64,000 nucleotides of DNA from an uncultured Ferrovum sp. GTDB taxonomy: Bacteria > Pseudomonadota > Gammaproteobacteria > Burkholderiales > Ferrovaceae. The notes below the pieces were generated by a model, which did not search any database, had not been told where the DNA came from, and was given only the letters and a program-made list of their open reading frames with translations. The position numbers and the translations under genes are program-made. Of the stretch, positions 8,753 through 17,833 are shown piece by piece. Within the stretch, counting starts at the first letter, position 1; the number at the start of each line of letters is the position of its first letter. The stretch covers positions 1 through 64,000 of the forward strand of contig CAIVHB010000084.1 in the NCBI GenBank assembly GCA_903905585.1, given 5' to 3'.

Positions 8753-10117
8753 ATGTCATCACCCTGGCCTTATCTTATTCGCAGGATCTCTCTAGCCTGC
8801 TTTATTGCTTTGCTCATCGCCGCCTTTTTTGGTTCGCGCTCAGGGTTAGTTGCGCTTTCCCTTCTCATTTCAATTCAGTTCACCAGCCACCTTGTTCAAC
8901 TTTGGCGTCTCACCCATTGGCTAAAAAACCCCACCCCTGCTTCTGTTCCTCAAGCAAGTGGTCCTTGGGGCATGGTGTTCATTAGCCTTTTTCGATTGCA
9001 ACGCAGAGCGGAACATGGAAGTGAATTATTAAGAGAGGCACTGAGCCGATTTCAACAAGCAGGAGCGGCACTCCCAGATGGCTTAGTCATCATGGATGCA
9101 TACGATCGCATCGAGTGGTGTAACCCGCTCGCAGAAGAGCACTTGGGCATTGATTTAGACCGTGACCGAGGTCAGCAACTCACCTATTTGATGCGTCAGC
9201 CCAATTTTTTAGAATGGTTATCAAAAGAATCCTATGAGTACCCCCTAATATTAAGAAACACTCGGGGATCTGGGACCAGCCTTCTTTTTTCTTTAGTGCG
9301 ATACGGTAGCCGTGAAAAATTAGTTGTCAGTCGCGATATTACTGTGATCGAAAATGCTGAACGCATAAGGAGAGACTTTGTTGCGAATGTCTCCCACGAG
9401 TTGCGTACACCCATTACGGTGATCTCTGGTTTTCTTGAAACGCTCGAAGATGCCGAAGAACTGGAACACGAAAGTTTGATGCGCGCCATTGGTTTGATGC
9501 GTTCTCAAGCAGAACGCATGCAGCATTTGGTAGAAGAGTTATTAAGCTTATCGCGACTGGAGAGCGATGTAGGCGAACCAATACGAGATGAAGTTTCACT
9601 ACAGGAATTTATAGAGCTACTCAATCGCGAAACCACCCAACTCAGCCGAGGACGACACAAAATTATTGTTGAAATTGAAGGGGATGATGTCTTAATGGGT
9701 AGCCGGACAGAATTACATAGCGCTTTTGGAAACCTCGCTAGCAATGCCGTTCGCTACACTCCAGAAAAAGGAACCATTACACTTAAGTGGCGACGAACAG
9801 AAACGGGTGGCGCCTTTAGTGTGAAAGATAGTGGAATTGGCATAGCACCAGAGCATATCCCTAGACTCACTGAGCGCTTTTATCGGGTAGATAAAAGTCG
9901 TTCGCGGGATACCGGGGGAACGGGGCTTGGACTATCAATCGTCCAGCACATCTTGACTCGCCATCAAGGCTATTTAGATATTCAAAGCACCCTCGGATCA
10001 GGTAGCGAGTTTATTGCCCATCTGCCTTCTGAAAGACTCGCTGTTTCGGCTTCTCAGTCTCTTCCCAAAAACCAGCTAGAAATATCCTCTACTAAACCGA
10101 TTGAAACGCTAAAATGA
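8753..10117 (+). CDS. phoR: Phosphate regulon sensor histidine kinase PhoR
   Basis: Membrane sensor kinase partner of PhoB. It has two N-terminal membrane helices (about 12-28 and 30-45), a short linker, a PAS domain (about 95-200), the H-box FVANVSHELRTP with phospho-accepting H215, and an ATPase domain with the N-box NLASNAVRYTP, the G1 box DSGIGI and the G2 box GGTGLGLSI. Lack of a large periplasmic domain is typical of PhoR. It lies 79 bases after phoB; the EIIA gene starts 28 bases after its stop, so phoBR and the PTS genes could share transcripts. Confidence 0.93.
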   Translation: MSSPWPYLIRRISLACFIALLIAAFFGSRSGLVALSLLISIQFTSHLVQLWRLTHWLKNPTPASVPQASGPWGMVFISLFRLQRRAEHGSELLREALSRFQQAGAALPDGLVIMDAYDRIEWCNPLAEEHLGIDLDRDRGQQLTYLMRQPNFLEWLSKESYEYPLILRNTRGSGTSLLFSLVRYGSREKLVVSRDITVIENAERIRRDFVANVSHELRTPITVISGFLETLEDAEELEHESLMRAIGLMRSQAERMQHLVEELLSLSRLESDVGEPIRDEVSLQEFIELLNRETTQLSRGRHKIIVEIEGDDVLMGSRTELHSAFGNLASNAVRYTPEKGTITLKWRRTETGGAFSVKDSGIGIAPEHIPRLTERFYRVDKSRSRDTGGTGLGLSIVQHILTRHQGYLDIQSTLGSGSEFIAHLPSERLAVSASQSLPKNQLEISSTKPIETLK

Positions 10118-10145
10118 ACTTCCGATTTTCTTTGTATTTAAAGAC

Positions 10146-10553
10146 ATGATAGGCATATTGATCGTCGCCCACGGGGCACTCGGAGAATGCTTAATTCACT
10201 GCGCTAGCCATGTTTTGGGGCGACGTCCGTTACGCTTACGCCAGCTAGGCGTAACGGTTCACGACGACCCTGAACTGATCTTGCCGCATGCTAGAGAGTT
10301 GGTTAAAGATTTAGATGATGGCAGCGGGGTACTAATTTTATCGGACATATGTGGTGCCACGCCCTGCAATATTGCGAGCCGCCTCATTCATCCCGGCCAC
10401 GCTGAACTTTTGTCTGGAGTGAGCTTACCCATGCTTGTCCGGGCCCTCACCTACCGCGATGAATCCCTTGCTTCCGTCATTGAGAAAGCCATGACGGGCG
10501 GAGTAAATGGGGTGATGCATATTAGTACGCAATCCGATCATCCTGTGGAATAA
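10146..10553 (+). CDS. PTS EIIA component, mannose (ManX-N) family
   Basis: A 135-residue single-domain EIIA of the mannose/fructose/sorbose family, with the phosphorylated histidine at H9 in the motif LIVAHGALGE and the family stretch DICGATPCNIA. It takes phosphate from HPr. No EIIB, EIIC or EIID gene is nearby, so the chain EI-HPr-EIIA probably serves regulation rather than sugar uptake, as seen in other betaproteobacteria (inference). HPr starts 4 bases after the stop. Confidence 0.9.
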   Translation: MIGILIVAHGALGECLIHCASHVLGRRPLRLRQLGVTVHDDPELILPHARELVKDLDDGSGVLILSDICGATPCNIASRLIHPGHAELLSGVSLPMLVRALTYRDESLASVIEKAMTGGVNGVMHISTQSDHPVE

Positions 10554-10557
10554 ACCT

Positions 10558-10827
10558 ATGCCCTCTCAAGAAATTGAAATCATTAACAAACTTGGTCTGC
10601 ACGCGCGAGCATCCGCTAAATTGACTCAAACGGCTAGCCGCTTCCCTTGTGACGTCTCCATTTCGCGCGGCCCTCGCACTGTTAACGCCAAAAGTATTAT
10701 GGGCGTCATGACATTAGCCGCCAGCCGAGGAAGTCGAGTAACGATAGGAGCAGAAGGACAACAGGCTGAAGAAGCATTGGCTGCTTTGGTCGCTTTAATC
10801 GCTGATAAATTCGGCGAAGGGGAGTAG
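10558..10827 (+). CDS. ptsH: Phosphocarrier protein HPr
   Basis: An 89-residue HPr that shuttles phosphate from EI to EIIA. The active-site histidine is H15 in GLHARAS. The regulatory serine position S46 is present in AKSIMGVM, so the protein could be a target of HPr kinase/phosphorylase; hprK is not in the window. It is tightly packed between the EIIA gene and ptsI, whose ribosome binding site overlaps its last codons. Confidence 0.94.
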   Translation: MPSQEIEIINKLGLHARASAKLTQTASRFPCDVSISRGPRTVNAKSIMGVMTLAASRGSRVTIGAEGQQAEEALAALVALIADKFGEGE

Positions 10828-10832
10828 ATCAA

Positions 10833-12557
10833 TTGAGCTTCGCGATGTTCGGTATAGGCGTTTCAGGTGGTATCGCTATTGGTCCAGCTCGTCTGTTATC
10901 GCACACCTCGCTTGAAGTTTCTCACTATGCAGTGAATGAACATCTCCTAGATAAAGAAGTCGCACGTTTTGATAGCGCGATTACTGTAGTCAGAGATGAG
11001 CTAGCGTCATTGGGAGAAACCGTTCCTGCTGGCGCCCCTGCCGAAATGGAAGCCTTTCTTCAATTGCACCTCATGATCCTGAATGACACCATGCTGTGTG
11101 AAGCCCCACGCGCACTGATCGTTCAGCAAGGATGCAATGCAGAATGGGCTTTAAAACAGCAAATGGATTTGCTGGTTAAGCAATTTGAGGCCATTGAAGA
11201 TGCTTATCTTCGAGAGAGGCAAGTAGATGTCGTTCAAGTCGTTGAACGTATCTTAAAAGCCTTGCTTGGCGAACCCAGTCAGATCAGCGCGAGCAATAGT
11301 CGAGATGGGCCAGGCATTTTGGTGGCGCACGATCTGAGTCCTGCCGACATGATGTTGTTTAAAGAACATCACTTCGCTGCCTTCATTACCGATGTTGGAG
11401 GCGCGACTTCTCATACTGCAATTGTGGCCCGTAGTCTCAACATTCCCTCCGTTGTCGCCTTGCATCATGCTTGGCCGCTGATCAGAGAAAATGAAATTCT
11501 GATTATCGATGGCACTCAGGGCGTGGTTCTGGTCAACCCAGATCGTCAGATACTGACTGAGTACCGCTTGCGGCAAGAACAGTGGGATCTCGAGCGACAG
11601 AAACTCAAACGATTGCGATCTACCAAAGCCATTACGCTGGACAGTCAGGATATAGAACTCCATGCCAATATTGAGTTTCCCTCAGATGTTGAACAAGTAA
11701 GGAAACACGGTGCAACAGGAATCGGCCTTTTCCGAAGTGAATTCCTGTTTATGAATCGCCCCGATCTTCCCGATGAAGAAGAGCAATTTATTGCTTATCG
11801 CACTGTCGCTGAGGCCATGAAGGGCGCACCAGTTACGATTCGTACGCTCGATATCGGAAATGACAAGCCCATTGATCAGGGCCCAAAAAACACCAATAAC
11901 CCCGCTCTGGGCCTACGAGCAGTGCGTTATTGTTTGTCCGAACCCAGACTATTCAATACACAGTTGCGCGCCATTCTGCGCGCTTCTCAGTATGGAAAAA
12001 TCAAACTTCTTATTCCCATGTTGTCTTGCCGTGACGAATTATCCCAAGCACTGACCATGCTGGAAGCCGCGCGCAACCAACTGCGTTCCGAAGGAATCAA
12101 ATTTGATGAGGCAATGCCCGTAGGGGGCATGATAGAAGTTCCTGCAGCCGCACTCGCTTTGGAATCATTGCTCGACCTTCTGGATTTCATCTCGATCGGA
12201 ACCAATGACTTGATTCAGTACACTTTGGCTATAGACAGAACTGACGACAGCGTGGCGCACCTTTACGATCCTCTTCACCCTGCTGTATTACACCTACTTG
12301 CTCATGTCATCCGCACGTCAAACAAGCTTGGGGTTCCTGTTTCGGTGTGTGGCGAAATGGCGGGGGAACCTGAACTCACTCGAGTATTGCTTGGCATGGG
12401 GCTACGATCTTTTTCCATGCACCCCAACCATCTACCCATGGTAAAACAAATTGTTCTCAAGTCATCGGTCAAGTCCCTCCAAGCACCCACAAAGCGACTG
12501 CTATCGGCTTTTCTTCCAGAAAAAATTCACGGGATTTTAGCTAAACTCAATGCTTAA
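10833..12557 (+). CDS. ptsI: Phosphoenolpyruvate-protein phosphotransferase (PTS enzyme I)
   Basis: Enzyme I takes phosphate from phosphoenolpyruvate and passes it to HPr. The 574-residue protein has the N-terminal HPr-binding and phosphohistidine region with H194 in GGATSHTAIVAR, and the C-terminal PEP-binding barrel with GIGLFRSEFLFM, FDEAMPVGGMIEVPAA and SVCGEMAGE (active-site Cys). I choose the TTG at 10833 because AAGGGGAG (10817-10824) is 8 bases upstream. The ATG at 10845 would leave that site 20 bases away. It is the last gene of the EIIA-HPr-EI group. Confidence 0.93.
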   Translation: MSFAMFGIGVSGGIAIGPARLLSHTSLEVSHYAVNEHLLDKEVARFDSAITVVRDELASLGETVPAGAPAEMEAFLQLHLMILNDTMLCEAPRALIVQQGCNAEWALKQQMDLLVKQFEAIEDAYLRERQVDVVQVVERILKALLGEPSQISASNSRDGPGILVAHDLSPADMMLFKEHHFAAFITDVGGATSHTAIVARSLNIPSVVALHHAWPLIRENEILIIDGTQGVVLVNPDRQILTEYRLRQEQWDLERQKLKRLRSTKAITLDSQDIELHANIEFPSDVEQVRKHGATGIGLFRSEFLFMNRPDLPDEEEQFIAYRTVAEAMKGAPVTIRTLDIGNDKPIDQGPKNTNNPALGLRAVRYCLSEPRLFNTQLRAILRASQYGKIKLLIPMLSCRDELSQALTMLEAARNQLRSEGIKFDEAMPVGGMIEVPAAALALESLLDLLDFISIGTNDLIQYTLAIDRTDDSVAHLYDPLHPAVLHLLAHVIRTSNKLGVPVSVCGEMAGEPELTRVLLGMGLRSFSMHPNHLPMVKQIVLKSSVKSLQAPTKRLLSAFLPEKIHGILAKLNA

Positions 12558-12573
12558 GTATTGTAGTTAGCAG

Positions 12574-12608
12574 ATCGGGTGCAGTGAAAAACCCCCACCG
12601 CACCCGAT
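12574..12608 (+). terminator. Inverted repeat after ptsI, possible terminator
   Basis: Perfect 9-base arms ATCGGGTGC (12574-12582) and GCACCCGAT (12600-12608) enclose a 17-base loop 17 bases after the ptsI stop. No run of T follows, so it is not a textbook intrinsic terminator. It could stabilise the 3' end or be a binding site. Confidence 0.4.
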
Positions 12609-12925
12609 ATACAGGTGAATCAAATAATGCATGCAGGAAACTGAAATGTTGCCGTGACTTTTATTTTTTTATGCCACACACCCCAGAACAGCAAGAAAAC
12701 TGACTACCCAATCAACACCATTCGGTGTCCCACGATTCATCCCCAGTATCACAACCAAAGACGCCCCTCCTCCTTCTAATCAATACTTAATTCGTGGGCA
12801 CTAAGTATCAACGTATAGACAGAGAATAGTCATAAGCCAAAACGAAGTCAACCATATCATATAAATGAATTGAGCTATTTTTGCACCAAGTAATTAAGCC
12901 ATTAAATATAAAAGGGAAATTAAAC

Positions 12926-12941
12926 TGGCATTTTTCTTGCC
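12926..12941 (+). promoter_or_regulatory. Sigma-54-like -24/-12 promoter upstream of GntR gene
   Basis: TGGCA at 12926-12930 and TTGCC at 12937-12941 place GG and GC exactly 12 bases apart, as in the RpoN consensus TGGCAC-N5-TTGCW. The predicted transcript start is near 12952, about 43 bases before the GntR start codon. A single NtrC-like half site, TGCACCA, occurs at 12882-12888, but no full enhancer palindrome was found. Confidence 0.45.
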
Positions 12942-12994
12942 TGTAACGTCTTGTTGTCATTACACTCAAGAAAAGTTAGGTCAATATTTATCCC

Positions 12995-13705
12995 ATGAAC
13001 GCCCCACTCTACCTCGATGTTCGAAGACAAATTTTAAGCAGCATTACCCTAGGCAAATGGCCTACGGGGACGCCTTTACCCAATGAATCCGAGCTCTCCA
13101 GAGAATTCGGTGTGAGCGTTGGAACGCTGCGTAAAGCGGTTGAAGAACTCGTACATGATAAAATTTTGGTTAGGCAGCAGGGCCGAGGCACTTTTGTTGC
13201 AACACACAATGTTGAACGTACACTGCTCGACTTCTTTCGCATTCGGCACAACGATGGTGTTTCACGCTTCCCAGAAATTGAAACGCTGAGCCTTCGAAAA
13301 ATCTCTGCGGATGAAAACATAGCGCAACGCCTACATTTAGTAGATGGTGCCAAGGTGTATCGCATTATTAATCTTTTAAATGTAAACGGCTTGCCCGCAG
13401 CCTTAGATCAAATTTTTCTTCCAGCGGAGCGCTTTGAAGGCTTAAACATTGATCTATTTCGCTCAAGAAGCGGCACCATTTATCACCTTTACCAGAATCG
13501 TTTTGGCGTAAATATTCTAAAGGCTGAAGAACAGGTGCGAGCCTGCAAGTGCGGAGCAAAGGAAGCGCGAGCACTTCAAATCCCTCGCTCTACGGTATTG
13601 TTGGAAATAGAGCGAATTTCTCGCACTTACTATGATGTTCCCGTGGAATGGCGCCAAACACGCGTCAATACCCTTCATCATTATTATTCCAGTGAATTAG
13701 GTTGA
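12995..13705 (+). CDS. GntR-family transcriptional regulator, HutC/UTRA type
   Basis: A 236-residue repressor-type regulator: N-terminal winged helix-turn-helix (residues about 6-70, with PNESELSREFGVSVGTLRKA) and a C-terminal UTRA ligand-binding domain (about 90-232). The ligand cannot be told from sequence; UTRA domains bind amino sugars phosphates, histidine pathway intermediates and others. No transport or catabolic gene adjoins it, so it is an orphan between the PTS genes and rubA-metXW. A sigma-54-like promoter precedes it, which is unusual for this family. Confidence 0.88.
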   Translation: MNAPLYLDVRRQILSSITLGKWPTGTPLPNESELSREFGVSVGTLRKAVEELVHDKILVRQQGRGTFVATHNVERTLLDFFRIRHNDGVSRFPEIETLSLRKISADENIAQRLHLVDGAKVYRIINLLNVNGLPAALDQIFLPAERFEGLNIDLFRSRSGTIYHLYQNRFGVNILKAEEQVRACKCGAKEARALQIPRSTVLLEIERISRTYYDVPVEWRQTRVNTLHHYYSSELG

Positions 13706-13823
13706 GTGACTTCACAAGCAAACCTAAATACCACACCAGCACCCAAAACTCCTCCGCAGTCGCTACAATATAAGACTTTCACCGTACATAGCCGCATTAC
13801 AAATAACCGGCTTATAAGACACT

Positions 13824-14006
13824 ATGAGTTCTGAGCAAGAGTTTCGCGTTTTTCGCTGCATTCTTTGTGGTTGGATTTATGATGAAGAAACCGGCGTTCC
13901 TGAAGATGGCATTGCGCCAGGTACCCGCTGGGAAGACGTCCCTGCTAGCTGGGTATGCCCTGATTGCGGGGCCATGAAAATAGATTTCGAGTTAGTAGAA
14001 ATCTAA
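13824..14006 (+). CDS. rubA: Rubredoxin
   Basis: A 60-residue one-iron electron carrier. Two Cys pairs bind the iron: CILCGW near residue 13 and CPDCGA near residue 46, with the rubredoxin-typical GWIYDEETG and [14 protein letters not shown] between them. Its TAA stop shares a base with the metX ATG (TAATG, 14004-14008), so the two are probably translated together. Its redox partner is not evident here. Confidence 0.94.
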   Translation: MSSEQEFRVFRCILCGWIYDEETGVPEDGIAPGTRWEDVPASWVCPDCGAMKIDFELVEI

Positions 14007-15145
14007 TGTCAAGTAAGGGGTCCGTGGGGGTGGTTACTCCACAGATTGCACACTTCGAAGCCCCACTTAGCTTGTCATGCGGGCAGTCCTTGGCCAATTA
14101 TTGTTTGGCCTATGAAACCTATGGAACACTGAATACTGAGCGCAGCAATGCCATTCTGATTTGTCATGCATTATCTGGTAATCACCATATTGCTGGCACC
14201 TATGCCGACGACCCAAGACAAATAGGCTGGTGGGACAACATGGTAGGACCGGGGAAGCCAGTAGATACCAATCGGTTCTATGTGATTGGAGTCAATAATC
14301 TAGGTGGGTGTCACGGTTCTACGGGGCCCTCTTCGATTAACCCAAGTACAGATCGCCCTTGGGGCGCTGCATTCCCATTTGTTACTGTTCAAGACTGGGT
14401 GCATGCCCAAGCAGGACTTGCAGACCATTTGGGGATTGAGCGCTTTGCAGCGGTTATGGGCGGAAGTTTGGGGGCAATGCAAGCCATGCAATGGAGTTTG
14501 AGCTATCCTGATCGTCTAGCGCATGCGTTGGTGATCGCTGCCGCTCCCAAATTATCTACCCAAAATATTGGCTTCAACGAGGTTGCAAGACAAGCGATTG
14601 TCACCGACCCTGACTTCTACGGCGGAGATTTCTACGCCCATAGCGTGATTCCTCGTCGCGGATTGCGCTTGGCGCGCATGCTGGGTCACATCACCTATCT
14701 GTCTGATGACGCCATGCGAGAAAAATTTGGCCGTGAATTACTCAGTGGTCAACATCGATTTTCATTGGAAGTTGAGTTTGAAATTGAATCCTACTTGCGT
14801 TACCAAGGTGATAAATTCAGCGAACGCTTCGATGCTAATACCTATCTGATCATGACTAAGGCTCTGGATTATTTTGATCCAGCCGCAGAGATTGGAGGGG
14901 GTGATTTAAGCAGAGCGCTGTCTCATGCAAAGGCTTCTTTCTTAGTGGCCAGCTTCACTTCAGATTGGCGCTTTTCCCCCGCGAGATCTCGTGAAATTGT
15001 TAAAGCTTTATTAGATAACCGTTTGCCCGTGAGCTATGCCGAAATCGACGCACCGCAGGGGCACGATGCCTTCTTAATGGATCATCCTGATTATCAGCAA
15101 CTTGTGGCTGCCTATCTGAATCGTGTGGCAGAGGAATGCGCATGA
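14006..15145 (+). CDS. metX: Homoserine O-acyltransferase MetX
   Basis: Alpha/beta-hydrolase fold enzyme that activates homoserine with an acyl group (acetyl or succinyl) for methionine synthesis. It carries the nucleophile S154 in [10 protein letters not shown], the substrate loop [18 protein letters not shown], and the C-terminal Asp (DWRFSP) and His (QGHDAF) regions of the triad. An open frame reaches back to a TTG at 13964, but the ATG at 14006 forms a TAATG junction with rubredoxin and gives the usual length of 379 residues. Acetyl or succinyl preference cannot be fixed by motif alone; pairing with metW is common in proteobacterial MetX of both kinds. Confidence 0.92.
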   Translation: MSSKGSVGVVTPQIAHFEAPLSLSCGQSLANYCLAYETYGTLNTERSNAILICHALSGNHHIAGTYADDPRQIGWWDNMVGPGKPVDTNRFYVIGVNNLGGCHGSTGPSSINPSTDRPWGAAFPFVTVQDWVHAQAGLADHLGIERFAAVMGGSLGAMQAMQWSLSYPDRLAHALVIAAAPKLSTQNIGFNEVARQAIVTDPDFYGGDFYAHSVIPRRGLRLARMLGHITYLSDDAMREKFGRELLSGQHRFSLEVEFEIESYLRYQGDKFSERFDANTYLIMTKALDYFDPAAEIGGGDLSRALSHAKASFLVASFTSDWRFSPARSREIVKALLDNRLPVSYAEIDAPQGHDAFLMDHPDYQQLVAAYLNRVAEECA

Positions 15146-15735
15146 GTCCATCCATTCGCGCAGACCAAGCAGCAATCGCAGAATGGATCCGCCCCGGCTC
15201 CAGCGTCCTAGACCTGGGGTGCGGTGATGGTGCTTTACTTGATTATTTAAAAGACAATCGCGATATCAGAGGCTATGGAGTTGAAAACCAACCCGCCAAT
15301 GTCATTGCCTGTGTAGCACGCGGAGTAAATGTCATTCAGATCGACTTAGAAGCTGGCTTATCGGGTTTTGACAATGGTTCTTTTGACCACGTGATCCTCT
15401 CTCAAACCTTACAAGCCATGCATAACTCTGCATCCCTGTTGCGTGAAATGTTGCGCGTAGGCCGCGAGGGGATCGTTAGTTTTCCTAATTTTGGTTTCTG
15501 GAAAAACCGTCTGCAGGTATTAGGAGGGCACATGCCCGTTTCAGACGATTTGCCGTTCTCTTGGCATGACACGCCTAATATTCACCTGTGTACCCTGACA
15601 GACTTTGAAGACCTTTGTTCTGAGATTGGGGCAAGCGTCAAAAAACGCCTCGTTTTGAATGAAGGCAAAACAGTAGATTTCATGCCAAACCTACGCGGTA
15701 ATGTCGCTATTTATCGGATTGGGGCTCAGACTTGA
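15142..15735 (+). CDS. metW: MetW, methionine biosynthesis methyltransferase-like protein
   Basis: A 197-residue class I SAM-methyltransferase-like protein that accompanies MetX. The SAM loop is [15 protein letters not shown], followed by the MetW-typical [13 protein letters not shown] and [14 protein letters not shown]. MetW homologues have been reported to work with MetX in methionine production. The ATG at 15142 overlaps the metX stop (ATGA) and has GAGG 7 bases upstream; an ATG two codons earlier sits directly against that site and is less likely. The gene's 3' end overlaps the convergent ampG by 10 bases. Confidence 0.9.
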   Translation: MSPSIRADQAAIAEWIRPGSSVLDLGCGDGALLDYLKDNRDIRGYGVENQPANVIACVARGVNVIQIDLEAGLSGFDNGSFDHVILSQTLQAMHNSASLLREMLRVGREGIVSFPNFGFWKNRLQVLGGHMPVSDDLPFSWHDTPNIHLCTLTDFEDLCSEIGASVKKRLVLNEGKTVDFMPNLRGNVAIYRIGAQT

Positions 15736-16967
15736 TCATTCATTTGTTCAAACTGGAGTTGCTTGCGCAAAACCCAAACTAGTAACAAACCGGGTACCCC
15801 TGCCAAAACCGAAAACAAGAAAAAAACAGGCCATCCCAGCAACTCCGCTAATAGGCCAGAGAGCGGCCCCACATACACTCTGCCTACCGCCGATAATGCA
15901 GACAGCAAAGCAAATTGCGTAGCACTATAGCGGGTGCTGCATAAGCCCATCAGCAAGGCAGCAAATGCCGCAGTGCCCATTCCCGAGGTTAGATTTTCTG
16001 TTGTTACAGCAAACACCATTAATCCTAGGTCGTGGCCTCTTAGGGCCAACGCAAAGAACCCCAGAGCCGCGACCGCTTGCAACAACCCAAACCATAATAA
16101 CGCGCGCACTAATCCTAAACTTGCCAAACCCAAACCACCGATCAGGGCGCCCAATAAGGTAGCGATTAAAGCAACTGCTTTATTCACTACCCCCACTTCT
16201 GCTAAAGAAAACCCCACACCACGTAATAAAAAAGTAGTGGATAAAGCAGTAGCAAACGCATCTGATAATTTATAAGCAACCACCAGTAACAGCAGCGCCC
16301 ACGCTCCCTTTCGCCCCATAAACTCTCTGAGCGGCCCCACAACAGCTTCTTGCAAAGTTTGGGGGGCGAGTCTCTCTATCTGCGGCTCTGGTGCCCATAA
16401 GCTCACTAAAGGAAGTACCAGAAAGATTCCCGCCATTAAAATAAAGACTGTTTGCCATCCCAAGGACTGCGCCATAATTAGCGCAAGCGCCCCAGAGACC
16501 AACATGCCCAGCCGATAACCCATTACAGCCATCGCAGCGCCTAAACCTCTCTGGGTAGGCGCTAATACCTCTGTGCGCCATGCATCTATGACCACATCTT
16601 GGCTTGCCGATAAAAACGCCAAGAGCACCGCCAAACCAGCTAAACGAGGCAAGGATTCGGGGACAGCCGTCCAAGCCATATTGAGCAAAACCAAAGCTAA
16701 GGCAATCTGCGTCAACACCATCCAGCCCCGGCGTCGCCCGCCAAATGGGGGGGAATAGCGATCCAATCCAGGCGACCATAAAAACTTCCATGTGTAGGGC
16801 AAGCCTGCCAGAGAAAACCAAGCAATAGATTGCAAACTGGCTCCTTGAGAAGTCAGCCACGCCTGCAAAGTGGCTCCGCTCAATGCCAAGGGAAGACCCG
16901 AGGCAAAACCCAGCAAAAGGGCTGCTAGTAGTCGTCGATCAAATATAATGAGCATGGCGCTTTTCAT
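15726..16967 (-). CDS. ampG: AmpG-family MFS permease (muropeptide transporter)
   Basis: Major facilitator superfamily inner-membrane protein of about 413 residues and 12 hydrophobic segments, resembling AmpG, which imports anhydro-muropeptides for cell-wall recycling. Family-like marks are ASGLPLALSGATLQAWL at the N-terminus, GLPYTWKFLWSPGLDRY and the ASQDVVIDAWRTE segment. The ATG at 16967 overlaps the xth stop (ATGA), so it is preferred over an upstream TTG. The exact substrate is inferred from family. Confidence 0.85.
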   Translation of the reverse strand: MKSAMLIIFDRRLLAALLLGFASGLPLALSGATLQAWLTSQGASLQSIAWFSLAGLPYTWKFLWSPGLDRYSPPFGGRRRGWMVLTQIALALVLLNMAWTAVPESLPRLAGLAVLLAFLSASQDVVIDAWRTEVLAPTQRGLGAAMAVMGYRLGMLVSGALALIMAQSLGWQTVFILMAGIFLVLPLVSLWAPEPQIERLAPQTLQEAVVGPLREFMGRKGAWALLLLVVAYKLSDAFATALSTTFLLRGVGFSLAEVGVVNKAVALIATLLGALIGGLGLASLGLVRALLWFGLLQAVAALGFFALALRGHDLGLMVFAVTTENLTSGMGTAAFAALLMGLCSTRYSATQFALLSALSAVGRVYVGPLSGLLAELLGWPVFFLFSVLAGVPGLLLVWVLRKQLQFEQMNDQV

Positions 16968-17764
16968 ATTGGCCAAGCATACTCAACAGTAAGCGGGGCA
17001 TGATCACTAAACCGCTGATCTTTAAAGATTGAAGCAGAACGCGCCATCGCACCTATACCGGGCGTGACAATTTGATAATCAATCCGCCATCCCACGTTCT
17101 TAGCCCAAGCCTGACCTCGATTAGACCACCAAGTGTAGCCCTCGTCCGATGCCTCGGGATATAACGATCGATACACATCTACCCAGTCCATCTGCCCACC
17201 CAATAGCTGCGTCATCCAAGCTCGCTCCTCTGGTAGGAAGCCACTATTCTTCAGATTACCCTTCCAGTTTTTAAGGTCTTTTTCGGTGTGTGCAATATTC
17301 CAATCACCACAGATCACCACTTCTCGCCCACTTGCTCTGAGCGCTTGCAGATGCGGCAAAAAAGCCTTTAGAAATCTAAATTTAGCTTGCTGCCGCTCCT
17401 CTGAACTCGACCCCGAAGGCAGATACACCGAAACCACCGACAACTTGGGATATACCAACTCCGTATAGCGACCTTCCTCATCAAATTCGCTCACCCCAAA
17501 ACCGGTAATCACTTGATCGGGTTTCTGGCGGGCATAGACACCCGTCCCGCTGTAACCCTTCTTTTCTGCAAAATGGAAGTAGCCTTGATAGCGTACATTC
17601 CCTCGGTATGTGGGGGCGCGCATGGCATCTGTTAAATCGGCATCCTGCGCTTTCACTTCCTGCACAGACACGTAATCAGCATCTTGCTGCCCCACCCATT
17701 CAAAAAAACCTTTAGTGGAAGCAGAACGAATACCATTTAAATTGGCGGAAATAATTTTAAGCAT
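16964..17764 (-). CDS. xth: Exodeoxyribonuclease III
   Basis: DNA-repair AP endonuclease and 3'-5' exonuclease of the ExoIII/APE1 fold, 266 residues. Catalytic motifs are ANLNGIRS (N8), VQEVKAQ (E36), GDWNIAH, WRIDYQI and SDHAPL (terminal Asp-His). The start at ATG 17764 gives the E. coli-like length and the family N-terminus MLKIISANLNG. A longer frame back to 17854 would run into the divergent pyrE gene and is rejected. Translation of ampG is coupled to its stop. Confidence 0.93.
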   Translation of the reverse strand: MLKIISANLNGIRSASTKGFFEWVGQQDADYVSVQEVKAQDADLTDAMRAPTYRGNVRYQGYFHFAEKKGYSGTGVYARQKPDQVITGFGVSEFDEEGRYTELVYPKLSVVSVYLPSGSSSEERQQAKFRFLKAFLPHLQALRASGREVVICGDWNIAHTEKDLKNWKGNLKNSGFLPEERAWMTQLLGGQMDWVDVYRSLYPEASDEGYTWWSNRGQAWAKNVGWRIDYQIVTPGIGAMARSASIFKDQRFSDHAPLTVEYAWPI

Positions 17765-17833
17765 GGCGTCCAAATCAATTTTTATACACTTGCAGTTTAG
17801 CGGGCAATCCAAAGTCCCGTTAAACTCTCGTTT

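Larger units (their letters stand above)
12558..12994. other. Gene-free AT-rich interval between ptsI and the GntR regulator
   Basis: 437 bases without a convincing coding frame on either strand. It is visibly richer in A and T than its neighbours, especially from 12780 on. It contains a 9-base inverted repeat just after ptsI and a sigma-54-like promoter 55-70 bases before the GntR gene, both listed separately. The middle part (about 12620-12850) shows no further structure I can support. Confidence 0.6.

Noticed and set aside
13706-13823. SAM-responsive riboswitch before rubA-metX
   Set aside because: The 118-base gap shows no SAM-type conserved core or terminator/antiterminator pair that I can recognise.
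16270-16860. Long open frame on the same strand as ampG in another frame (196 codons)
   Set aside because: Sits wholly within ampG, and its translation has no recognisable domain or sensible composition.
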